Below, piece by piece: positions 7,140-15,343 of a DNA stretch of 15,343 bases; positions within the stretch are counted from its first letter, which is position 1, and each line of letters starts with the position of its first letter. The translations under genes were made by a program, and so were the position numbers. Origin of the DNA: Parvularia atlantis. Its lineage: Eukaryota; Opisthokonta; Rotosphaerida. Location: the NCBI GenBank assembly GCA_943704415.1, contig CALSCO010002396.1, positions 1 through 15,343 of the forward strand, given 5' to 3'. The notes under the pieces are model-generated. The model saw nothing but the letters and a program-made list of their open reading frames with translations, was not told where the DNA came from and did no database searches.

Positions 7140-8179
7140 ATGGTGGACGCGGGCTTCTTCACGGTACGCGGCGCGCGCGGCCCCCGCGTCTCGCTGACGA
7201 CGTTGCAGGTGCCGGACGCCTTCAAGACGAACGCGACGTTTGACGGTGCGGTGGCGGCGGCGCGGCCGCGTGCATGCGGGAGCGTGGCATGCTGCTGACA
7301 CGGGCGAGCGGCAGTGCCTCCGTTCACGGCCTCGCCGATCGCGGTCGAGGACGGGATCCTGGCCGCGGTGTGCATCGTCGCGGGCCTGGTGGCCGTACTC
7401 GCCGGCTATCGCCTCTTCCGCATCACGCTCTTCCTCGCGGCGACGTGCGTCTGCGCCAGCCGCGCGCACTCGCAAATATGCGTCCTGAGCACCACACCAC
7501 GCTGCAGGTTCCTCGGCTACGTGCTCTTCTTCGCTGTGCTGGCGCGCTTTGGCGTGACCAACACGATCGCGCTCGTCGTGGCCTCGATAGGTGTGGGCCT
7601 GCTATGCGGCGTGCTGGCCGTGTGGCTGCTACCGCTCGGCCTGTTTGCGTGCGGCGCCGTCGCGGGCTTCGTGCTCGGGGCGTGGGTGCTGACGTGGGCG
7701 CGGTTCCCCCTGATCGAGGACGACGTCGTGCGCTGGGTGTTCCTGCTTGTGCTCGCGGCCGCGGTCGGCGTCGTCACGATGTTTGTGCAGAAGCCCCTGC
7801 TCATCATCACCACGAGCTTCTTCGGCGCGTTCTTCGTCATGTACGGCGTCGACGTCTACGTTCAGGTCGGCTACGCCCAGGCGTTCAAGGCGATCATGAC
7901 GAATGCCGCCACGAGCGTCGTCGTCTCGAGCGGCGTCGACGGCGGCAACGGTACCAACGGCGGCAACGGTGTGCCCGCGTTCAACAGCAACATCTACTAC
8001 ATGGTGCGCCCGCGTCTCGCGTCTTGTGTGCCCACGCCCCTCACCGCGACGCACACGCACAGCTTGCGGCGACCCTCGCCCTGTGCCTCATCGGCATCCT
8101 CGCCCAGTTTGGCTGCACCGCACGCTCGGTCAAGTACGAGAACGTGCGCGTGCTGCCCCGCCGCAAGGCCGCGCAGTGA
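7140..8179 (+). CDS. TMEM198/DUF4203-type multi-pass membrane protein
   Basis: Exons 7140-7245, 7315-7444, 7508-8003 and 8063-8179 give 282 aa from the ATG at 7140. About seven closely spaced hydrophobic helices follow the order of the DUF4203 domain: a GYRLFRITLFLA motif after the first helix, GYVLFF, GVGLLCGVLAVWLLPLGLF, AGFVLGAWVL, a VFLLVLAAAVG helix, a KPLLIITTSFFGAFFV segment, and a last helix (LAATLALCLIGILAQFG) followed by a basic cytosolic tail. TMEM198 relatives sit in plasma or vesicle membranes and in animals have been linked to Wnt co-receptor signalling; function here is unknown. A sequon NAT lies in the N-terminal region. Introns are 69, 63 and 59 nt. The start is uncertain: an upstream exon 7019-7082 joined to 7138 stays in frame and would add 22 residues. 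Confidence 0.8.
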
Positions 8180-8744
8180 GCAGGCTTTGTGCGGCCTCAG
8201 AGCCTTGTTCTTGTTTTCTTTCTTGCTGTGCGCCACGGAACACACACACACACACACACACTTTTTGCACAGAGAGAACGACGAGAGAAGCGCCGCTCCT
8301 GCCCCGCCGTCCGCGTCCGAGCCACATTATTGTCGACCATGTTGGAAATAAATCGCGGCGGGTCAGAGACGGCGACGTCATCGTCTGCGACACTCTCCGC
8401 GCTCTCACACCCCGACCCCTCTCTCGCGCGCGCGCAACGCCACAAGCGCCGCCGCCGCTGCTGCTGCTCCCGGGCGGTCGTGCTGGGCTGTGGGGCTTTT
8501 GTGGCCCCTCTCGCGCGCTTTGGCCGTGCGCGCGCGCGCCACATCAGGCCGCGTGTGCGCTCGCCCGCAACCCCAAAGCGCGCGGGCGCGGCGTGTGGCA
8601 CTCGTCCGCCTCTCGCCGTGCTGTCCGCCTTGCCGCCCGCCTGCCGCCCGCGCACGTAGCCCGCTGGCCGGCACTGACGCTGACGCGCACGCGCACGCGC
8701 CGCCGCCGCCGCCGCCTCCACCACCGCATCAGCTCCCGCGTCCG
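8180..8744. other. intergenic region upstream of DPP8/9 with (AC)11
   Basis: A 565-bp gap, the longest between two called genes here. It contains a pyrimidine-rich stretch after the TMEM198 stop, a perfect (AC)11 run at 8240-8261, then GC-rich sequence with CGC/GCC repeats up to the DPP ATG. The DPP frame is open from 8490 but has no ATG before 8745, so a longer N-terminus would need an unseen upstream exon. It presumably holds the TMEM198 3' UTR and the DPP promoter; I see no recognisable promoter element. Confidence 0.5.
8240..8261. repeat. (AC)11 microsatellite
   Basis: Eleven perfect AC dinucleotides in the intergenic region after TMEM198. Confidence 0.95.
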
Positions 8745-9795
8745 ATGCTCAAGCAGCCGGCGTTCTTCGCCGCGCCCAGCTTCTTCAAGCCGGCCGAGGC
8801 GCGGCCGCACGCGCTCCTGCGCAGCCGCCCGGCCACGCACGCGCCGCCGTCGACCTGGGAGGACGTGCGCGAGGACATCCGCGCGTTCCGCGCTGCTGTG
8901 CCCGTCGCCTCGGCCGCGCTCAAGGACTTCACGTTCGACGACCGCCGCCGCAAGGTCTACTTCTCGGGCCTCGACCCGGCGCTCTCGGTCAAGATGCACA
9001 CGCTCTTCGTCGCCGACGCGCCCGACGCCGATGGGCGCGAGGCCGACGTCGACAGCAGGCCGCTGCTCGACCCAGCCTGGACGTTCAAGCCCGACCGGCT
9101 GTCGCGGGTGCGCATTCCGCCCACCCGCCCGCTCGTGCTCCTAGCTGAATGCGGCCGCGGGATGCAGGAGGAGCAGCTGCTGCGAGAACGCATGAGGATA
9201 GGCGCCACCGGCATCACCGGCTTCCAGTTTGACGAGACCTCGGGCCAGATCATGTTCAACTACGGCGGCTCGCTCTTCGTCGCCGACACCGCCCCGCCCG
9301 CCGACAGCGCCGTCCGGCCGCGGCAGTTCAAGGCCGCCAGCGACGCCCAGGCGCACATGGACCCCAAGTTCGGCGGGCGCAGCCGCCAGGTCATCTCATT
9401 TGTGCGCCAGAAGGGTGCGCCTCGCCTGCGATCTGCCGTTGCGTGCAGCTCACACATTGTGGCGGCCGCGCAGACCTCTGGCTGCTGGACACGCGCACCG
9501 GCGCCGAAAAGCGCCTCACGCACACCTCGTCCGTGCCGGGCTTTGCCACGGGCATGTCCGAGTTTGTAATGCAGGAGGAGTTTCACCGCTTCTCCGGGTA
9601 CTGGTGGTCGCCCGACGGCGCAAACCGCATCCTCGCGGTTGAGACTGACGAGTCGGGGGTGCGCCGTGGCCCACCCGCCCACCACGCACTCGCTGACGCG
9701 CATATGGGCAGGTCGACGTGGTCTTCATCCCGCAGCAGGGCGCCGAGGGCAAGGCCGACGAGTTTCGCTATCCGCGCGCAGGTCCGCTGCGGACC

Positions 9796-9873
<78 letters not shown>

Positions 9874-12060
9874 GCCCGCCTGACCCCCCGCCTGACCCTC
9901 GCGCCGCCAGGGTCCCGGAACGCCGTCGCCGACGTCGTCTTGCTCGAGCTCGGCAGCGACATCGACAGCACCGACACGGTGCGCTTTCCGTGCGCAGCGC
10001 ATGCTCCCTCGCTGACGCCGTCGCGCAGTTTGCCCAGGCCACGGCCGTCACGCGGCGGCTCTGGGGCGTTTTTGCCCTGCGCCAGCGCTGCCCCTGGCTC
10101 GAGTACCTGCCACGCCTCGGCTGGGTGCCCGACGGCTCGAGCGTGTGGGTGCAGATGCTCGACCGGCGGCACGGCTACCTCGAGCTGCACAAGATCGACC
10201 GGTGGGAGTTTATGACCGAGACCGAGTACCACGCCATGGTCGCGCAGCACGGCGAGGAGCGCCTGCGCGCGATGCTCAGCCCGCCGCTTGTGCGTGAAAG
10301 CTCGGACGTGTGGATCAACGTGCGCTCGCCCGTTGCGCTCGCGCAAGCGCACGCGCGCTCACCTTTGCGCGGCCCGCAGATCACCGACGTACTCGCGTTC
10401 ATCGAGCCCTGCGACACGGCTGCCTCGCGCACGTCGGCGCGCGCCGCGGGTGACGAGCGCGGGCCGAGCGCCGTGGGCGAGAACGGCGCCGGGTGGACGT
10501 CGGGAGCGTCAACAACGTCGGCCGTGCCCCTCGTGCACACGAACAGCGGCGCCAAGAGCTCGGACCGCGTGCAGTTTGTATGGGCGAGCGAGCGCACAGG
10601 GTTCCGGCACCTGTACCACGTCACGTGGACGCGCGAGCACGGGCAAGTCGACATGGTCGAGCTTACGTCCGGACCGTGGCAAGTGGTCGACCAGCTCCTG
10701 CACGTGGACCACCAGCGCCAGCTCGTCTACTTTGTCGGGAAGCGCGACACGCCGCTCGGTATTGCGCGCCCGCGGACATTGTCTGGTGGCACGCGACGCT
10801 CATCTCGCCCCGCCCGCAGAAAACCACCTCTACGTCGTGTCGCTGCGGCAGCCCGGCACGATCGGGCGCCTGACCGAGCCCGGCTTCTCGCACACGATCG
10901 TCATGGACCGGTCCTGCTCGCGCTTCCTCTCGACCTACTCATCCGTGAGCACGCCGCCGCGCAACGACATCTTCCTACTCGTGCACGAGCCCGACGCGCT
11001 GCTGCCGCGCGTGCGGCGCATCGCCACCATCCGCACCGCGTTTGTGCCGCCCACAAACCTGCCCGAGCCGCAGCTGTTCTCGTTCGTCAACGACAACGGC
11101 GACACGATCCACGGGTGCTTCATGACCCCGCCCGCCGTGCCCGGCAAGCGCTTTCCGACGCTGCTCAAGGTCTATGGCGGGCCGCATGCGCAGGTGCGCA
11201 TTGCCTGTGCGTGTGTCGCAACTCACGCCTTACGCCGTCTGCGCCGCAGCTCGTCGTCAACGACTACAAGTTCCCGCGCTACCTGCAGATGTACCTCGCG
11301 GCGCGCATGGGCTACGCCGTTGTCATGATCGACGGGCGAGGCTCGTACAACCGCGGGCTGGCGTTTGAGGCGCACCTCAAGTGCGTCCCGCCCCGCCGTC
11401 GGCGTTCGCGGGCTGACTGCTCGGCCCGCAGGAACCGCATGGGCACGGTCGAGCTTGACGACCAGATCCAGGGCCTGCAGTACCTCGCCGCCAAGCACAA
11501 CTTCATCGACCCGACACGCATCGCCGTGAGCGGCTGGTCGTACGGTGCGCCTCTGCGCCGCAGCAGGGACGCAGCAGAGCACTGATGCTCGCGCGCCCTG
11601 CACCAAGGCGGCTACACCGCGCTCATGGCCCTAGCCCAGCGCGGCGACATCTTCAAGTTGTGCATTGCCGGAGCGCCCGTCACGTCGTGGGACCTGTACG
11701 ACACGGGCTACACGGAGAAGTACATGGGCCTCGTGGGCGAGAACGCCAACGGGTATCGCCGCGGCAGCGTCCTGTCGTATGTGGACCAGTTCCCTGACGG
11801 CGAGAGCCGCCTGCTGCTCGTGCATGGCCTGATCGACGAGAACGTGCACTTCCGCAACACGGAGCTTCTCGTCGACGCGCTCGTGCGCGCGCAAAAGCCG
11901 TACCAGCTGCAGGTGCGCCCCCCCTCTTGCGCACACTCGTGCGTCCTCACGCTCACCGCCGCGCGAGATCTACCCGAACGAGCGCCACGGCATTCGCCAT
12001 CCGTCCGCCAACGAGCACTTTGACTGCCTCACGTTCTGCTTCCTGCGTAACAATCTCTAG
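8745..12060 (+). CDS. dipeptidyl peptidase 8/9 family serine peptidase (S9B)
   Basis: Eleven exons: 8745-9414, 9474-9658, 9712-9781, 9911-9978, 10029-10319, 10380-10758, 10820-11193, 11250-11380, 11432-11544, 11608-11912 and 11968-12060 (892 aa; human DPP8/9 are about 860-900). No signal peptide or membrane anchor, so it is cytosolic like DPP8/9 rather than DPP4. The N-terminal part is the beta-propeller, with EEQLLRERMRIG and the substrate-amine binding pair E258-E259 (QEEFHRFSGYWW). The C-terminal alpha/beta hydrolase domain has nucleophile S759 in GWSYGG, D837 in GLIDENVH and H869 in NERHGIR; the spacings of 78 and 32 residues match my recollection of human DPP9. It should release X-Pro or X-Ala dipeptides from peptide N-termini. 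A low-complexity Ser/Ala/Gly insert lies at about 437-488. Odd introns: intron 3 (donor GTCCGC, 129 nt) and intron 6 (donor GTATTG). The intron 4 acceptor could be 10028 or 10037. Confidence 0.95.
9797..9869 (+). repeat. (TC)36 microsatellite inside DPP8/9 intron 3
   Basis: A perfect TC dinucleotide tract of 73 nt within the 129-nt intron 9782-9910. It is the longest simple repeat of the window. Without it the intron would be 56 nt, the normal size here. Confidence 0.97.
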
Positions 12061-12173
12061 TTCTCTTCCCGCCTCATCTGCTGCTCGCCGCGTCTGCTGC
12101 TCGCCCTCAGAAAAGCACCTTTTTTTGCGCACACACATCCTGTACACGTTTCTGCTTCATGCACCGCTCGCGG
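12061..12173. other. spacer between convergent DPP8/9 and FIBP genes
   Basis: 113 bp between two stop codons, with T-rich plus-strand stretches, including a run of seven T at 12120-12126. It must contain both 3' UTRs and cleavage sites. No canonical AATAAA is seen on either strand. Confidence 0.5.
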
Positions 12174-13659
12174 TCACTGGAGCGTCAGCTTCGGGTAGAG
12201 GCGCATCATGCACAGGTGGATCGCGCTGATAAAGAGCACGACCGCGGGCGCGATGCGCTCGCGCACGGCTGCGTCGAGCGAGAGCATTTGCCCAAACCTG
12301 TCGCGCACGCCCTGCAGGAACGCGTCGAGGTCGCGCGTCGTCCACCCGGCCTTCTTGCACGGCTCAACGATCTTCTCAATCTGCGCGTGGCACCGTCAGG
12401 CCCGCACACGGCACGCGCGCGCGCCGCGCGCACAAGGTCGCTGAAGATGTCCTTCAGCTCGCGCTCGAGGCGCAGGCCCATGCCGATCGTCATGACGTGG
12501 CGCAGGATCACGCGGAAGTTGTTCTTGCCTGCAGTCGTGGCGTGCAGGTGAGCGACAGCGCACGCGGACCGCACGCGGCGGGCGCACTCTTCACGATGAC
12601 CGAGTCGTGTCCCACGAGGGGCATCAGCAGCTCGCGCATCTCGTCCAGCTGCTCCATCGCCCCCGTCGTGAAGACTGCCACGCGTGCGTGCGTGAGCCAG
12701 TGCGTGCACGCGCTCGCCCGGGGCGCACTCTTGACGTCGCCCACGTCGCGCAGGAACGCGCCATCGAGCTCGGCCGTCGCCTGCCCGCCCTCTTGCGTGC
12801 ACCAGTTGTCCATGAACGCCCCGGCGCAGTATTCAATGTCCTGGAACGACAGGTTCGCCAGGCGCTTCTTGTGCGCCGAGATCTCGAGCCTGTTCTTGCT
12901 GATGAAGATGACGCGCGCGTACTTGCTGCAAGCGCTCGATCAGCGCCCCGTCTTGTGCCGCCCGTGCGCGCGCACCTCGCCAGGCCGTGCGACATGAGGA
13001 AGTGCGTCTCGATGTTGCTCACGAGGCCGCCGCGCTCGACGTCCTCCATCATCTTGTACACACGCTTCATGTTGTCAAACTGCCGCGGTGCGCGTGTGCG
13101 TGCGCGTGGGGTGAGCGCGGCTGCGGGCTGCGCCCTCGCCGCCACGGCCCAACGCACCTGCCGACGACACGACGCTAGCGACACGCCCGTCTCAACCGCG
13201 ATGTCCTCTAGGTCCTTGCGCAGGCGCGAGCTCAGCTTCTTGCCGAGCAGCTCGCGCAGGACGGCATCGTCAAACTCGTAGTACATCTCGATCACGGTCG
13301 CCTGGACGTGCGGCGGCAGCGGCGCCAGCTCCTGCGCCGCCAGCAGGTTGACGACCGTGCGCTGGCTGTCCTCCTCGCGCACGCCCGTCGGCCGCTGCAG
13401 GAACGGCTCGAGCAGCTCGAACGTGCGGTACTGGCTGCGCGCGTAGAACCGGAGCAGCTCCGGGTCGTGCTGGTCGCGGATCTTGGCGAAGCGCTGCTGC
13501 GCGGCGTCGCTCACGCTGTCGCCTTTGAGCCACATGTGGTAGAACGTCTGCACGCACGCCGATCAGCGCCACGAGAGCGAGAGCGACAGAGAGCGAGAGG
13601 GGGGCGCCGCGCACCCGGTCGAGCTCGGGCGGATGCAGCGCAGCCGACGACAGATCCAT
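12174..13659 (-). CDS. FIBP: FIBP homolog (acidic FGF intracellular-binding protein)
   Basis: Seven exons: 13659-13615, 13547-13158, 13079-12976, 12925-12729, 12674-12588, 12528-12434 and 12380-12174 (374 aa; human FIBP is 364). Matches to the family run along the whole length: MWLKGDSVSDA near the N-terminus, SQYRTFELLEPFLQ, MYYEFDDAVLRELLGKKLS, the block SCRRQFDNMKRV, KYARVIFISKNRLE, and IEKIVEPCKKAGW towards the end. The protein is predicted helical and soluble, with no signal peptide. Human FIBP was named for binding internalised acidic FGF, but its presence in a protist implies an older, unknown intracellular role. Exon 1 encodes only 15 residues (MDLSSAALHPPELDR). Introns are 67, 78, 50, 54, 59 and 53 nt, all GTGCG...CAG. 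It is divergent from the EGF-domain gene, 36 bp between start codons. Confidence 0.93.
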
Positions 13660-13695
13660 CCACGCGGCCGCGCTGAGTCGATCAAGTTCTCCGTG

Positions 13696-15273
13696 ATGGC
13701 GGCGACGTGCGCTGTCATGCTTCTGCTCGCGGCATCTTCCGCCGCGGCCGCCGCGCCGTTCTCGCGGCGCGTGACGGGCGAGCTCGCGGCGGGCTACGCG
13801 CAGGTGCGCTGCCCGTCGCCGCTGGCGCGTGAAATCGGTCTCACCCCGCCGCCGACGCAGCTGCACCTCGGGACGTATGCGTCGTTGACCGCGCCTGCGA
13901 CCATGACCTTCGCGAGCACGCCGCCAAAGTGCCTCCGCCTCTGCGTCACCGACATCGCGCCCGCCGCGGCCGACGAGGCGCTCTGGCAGCGGCCCGGCGT
14001 TTGCATCGCACGCCTCGACGGCACCAACGTGCGCACGGCCGACGTCCTGTTCCGGCCGGGCAACGTCCATGCCGTTGCGTATCGCGACCCCGACGTGAGC
14101 GCCGGCCGCTGCACGTACGACGTGCTGCTCGAGGGCGACGCATGCACGGCCATGGACCTCTTTGGCGAGCAGTGCAGCGCGCCCGCCCCGCCCGTCATCG
14201 GCGCGCGCGACGTGGTCGAGGTGCGCAGCGAACGCGTCTACCGCCTCAGCGCCGACGCGGCGCGGCCCGACGACGGCAGCCTGCCCGCGGAGATCCTCGC
14301 GGCGCTCGTGATCAACAGCGGCACGGTCGACGTGTACCTGCGCGCGTACGACCTGCCGCGGCCCGACGCCGGGCTGTACGACGCGAGCGCTAGCGATCTC
14401 AACGTCGGACCGCACAACGTCTCGCTCGCCGTGCCGCCCCGCGCGCTTCTCGCCAACTCGTCCGTGCCCGTGCCGGTCTTTCTGCTCGTGCGCAATACCG
14501 CGCTCGTGTTCAGCGCGAGCGTGTCGGTTGTCGACCTCGAGCGCCGCGACTGCGCCAACCCGCTCGCTGGCCGTGCGTGTGACGTGCGCCGCGTCGCCTT
14601 CCCAGACACGTTCGTCTACAACCTGACGATGGCCGAAGTGCTCGCCAACGGCACGCTGACCGTGCCCGTGGTCGCGCCCGCGCGCGCCGGCGGGTTCTCG
14701 ATCGGCGTGACGGCGCTGGTGGGCACGGTCTGGACGTACCTGCGCTTCGGCAACGTCGGCTCGGATACGCTGCACGACGTCGCACTTTCCGTGGCAAGCG
14801 CGCGCGCGGACGGGCTCGCGACGGTGTTCTACAGCTCGGGCGCGGCGGGCGTCGACGTGAGCTCGGGCGAGTGGTTTGTGACGCTCGACGGCTCGGACGA
14901 CGCAGTCTTCCTGCTCTGGTTCAACCACGACTGCCCGAACGACTGCGGCGGGCACGGCACGTGCGGCAGCGACAACACGTGCACGTGCACGGACGGCCAT
15001 CCCGCGCCGCCGCCCCTGTGCTCTAACGACGACGTCTACCAGGGTGTCCCGGACGGACGGCAAGCGAACGCACCCGCCAGCGCGTGGAACCCCGCGCTGA
15101 TCGTCTTGTTTGACCTCGGGTTGATCGGCGTCGTCCTTTGCGCGGTGCTGCTGTGCGCGCGCGTGTATGGGCGGCCGGCCGAGCCCGGGTACGTGAGCAT
15201 CGCGGACGTCGGACGAGCCAAGTTTGGCTATGTGAGCCTCGCGACGCTGCAAGGGCACCCGCCGCCCGAGTGA
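13696..15273 (+). CDS. type I membrane protein with a juxtamembrane EGF-like domain, unrecognised
   Basis: A single exon of 525 aa; I do not recognise the family. Residues 1-20 are a signal peptide (MAATCAVMLLLAASSAAAAA). A roughly 390-residue extracellular region follows, beta-rich in appearance, with scattered cysteines and at least four N-glycosylation sequons (NVS, NSS, NLT, NGT). A compact six-cysteine EGF-like module occupies residues 413-442 (Cys at 413, 417, 423, 429, 431, 442; CPNDCGGHGTC is the tenascin-type start). A membrane span at about 466-488 leads to a 37-residue cytosolic tail with two tyrosine sorting motifs, YVSI (499-502) and YVSL (512-515). It may be a surface adhesion or cargo receptor that cycles through endosomes (inference). 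The ATG at 13696 is preferred because the signal peptide begins there; the in-frame ATG at 13633 would add 21 basic residues and overlap FIBP exon 1. Confidence 0.85.
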   Translation: MAATCAVMLLLAASSAAAAAPFSRRVTGELAAGYAQVRCPSPLAREIGLTPPPTQLHLGTYASLTAPATMTFASTPPKCLRLCVTDIAPAAADEALWQRPGVCIARLDGTNVRTADVLFRPGNVHAVAYRDPDVSAGRCTYDVLLEGDACTAMDLFGEQCSAPAPPVIGARDVVEVRSERVYRLSADAARPDDGSLPAEILAALVINSGTVDVYLRAYDLPRPDAGLYDASASDLNVGPHNVSLAVPPRALLANSSVPVPVFLLVRNTALVFSASVSVVDLERRDCANPLAGRACDVRRVAFPDTFVYNLTMAEVLANGTLTVPVVAPARAGGFSIGVTALVGTVWTYLRFGNVGSDTLHDVALSVASARADGLATVFYSSGAAGVDVSSGEWFVTLDGSDDAVFLLWFNHDCPNDCGGHGTCGSDNTCTCTDGHPAPPPLCSNDDVYQGVPDGRQANAPASAWNPALIVLFDLGLIGVVLCAVLLCARVYGRPAEPGYVSIADVGRAKFGYVSLATLQGHPPPE

Positions 15274-15343
15274 CCCTGTTTACACACAGCACACCAACCA
15301 CAGAGCACTGCATGTCAGAAACCAAACAGATACAGCCCCCCCC
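15274..15343 (+). other. 3' flank of the EGF-domain gene
   Basis: The last 70 bases, clearly AT-richer than the coding region, ending in a run of C at the window edge. Probably 3' UTR. Nothing else is seen. Confidence 0.5.

Noticed and set aside
9797-9869. TC tract as a coding Ser-Leu repeat or as an array of spaced repeats
   Set aside because: Protein similarity to DPP8/9 continues directly from exon 3 to exon 4 without it, and it is a plain dinucleotide microsatellite with no spacers.
10029-10037. Alternative acceptor of DPP8/9 intron 4 at 10037
   Set aside because: In frame and possible, but the CAG at 10028 lies 12 bases past the CTGAC branch motif, like the other introns, and is the first AG there.
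13633-13695. Upstream ATG of the EGF-domain protein
   Set aside because: It adds a basic 21-residue stretch before an otherwise perfect signal peptide and overlaps FIBP exon 1; the ATG at 13696 is simpler.
13270-15258. 662-residue open frame on the minus strand
   Set aside because: It is antisense to the EGF-domain gene and FIBP intron/exon region, is Arg/Ala/His-rich with no domain, and arises from few stop codons in GC-rich DNA.

Overview
The window is nuclear DNA from a unicellular eukaryote with a GC-rich, very compact genome. Evidence: genes broken by many short spliceosomal introns (30 inferred here, most 47-78 nt), eukaryote-type tRNA genes with internal A and B boxes and oligo-T terminators, and a set of eukaryote-only proteins (TTC1, ENPP, TMEM192, BUD13, TMEM198/DUF4203, DPP8/9, FIBP). 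I cannot name the species. The intron grammar is distinctive: donor GTGCG in 27 of 30 introns, a CTGAC/CTCAC-like branch site roughly 12-25 nt before the acceptor in most, acceptor CAG in 28 of 30, and no clear polypyrimidine tract.

Layout. 1-530: gene-poor edge, perhaps the 3' end of a truncated plus-strand gene. 531-1308 (-): TTC1-like TPR co-chaperone. 1307-3036 (+): type II membrane ENPP phosphodiesterase, whose ATG overlaps the TTC1 ATG in a CATG palindrome. 3044-3115 (-): tRNA-Pro(AGG), whose oligo-T terminator overlaps the ENPP stop codon. 3192-4018 (+): short-chain dehydrogenase/reductase, followed by a 36-bp duplication that includes its stop codon. 4138-5368 (-): TMEM192. 5392-6567 (+): BUD13, starting 23 bp from TMEM192. 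6662-6805 (-): a circularly permuted tRNA-Gly(GCC) gene. 7140-8179 (+): TMEM198-like multi-pass membrane protein. 8745-12060 (+): eleven-exon DPP8/9 serine peptidase. 12174-13659 (-): FIBP. 13696-15273 (+): an unrecognised type I membrane protein with one EGF-like domain.

The standout is the permuted tRNA-Gly. The 3' half of the tRNA (anticodon stem, T arm, acceptor 3' strand) lies upstream of the 5' half (acceptor 5' strand, D arm, GCC anticodon), separated by only three bases. Joined in the mature order with a junction after base 37, the halves make a complete 71-nt cloverleaf. The sequences just outside the two halves pair with each other (10 of 11 positions) and the outer strand runs straight into an oligo-T terminator, as expected for a pre-tRNA whose ends are removed by splicing.

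The genes do not form one pathway; they are housekeeping, secretory/endolysosomal and RNA-processing functions packed tightly. All three divergent gene pairs have start codons less than 40 bp apart, so promoters and 5' leaders must share sequence or lie within the opposite gene. Exon joins below were inferred by reading frame, splice motifs and remembered family similarity; no alignment or transcript data were available.
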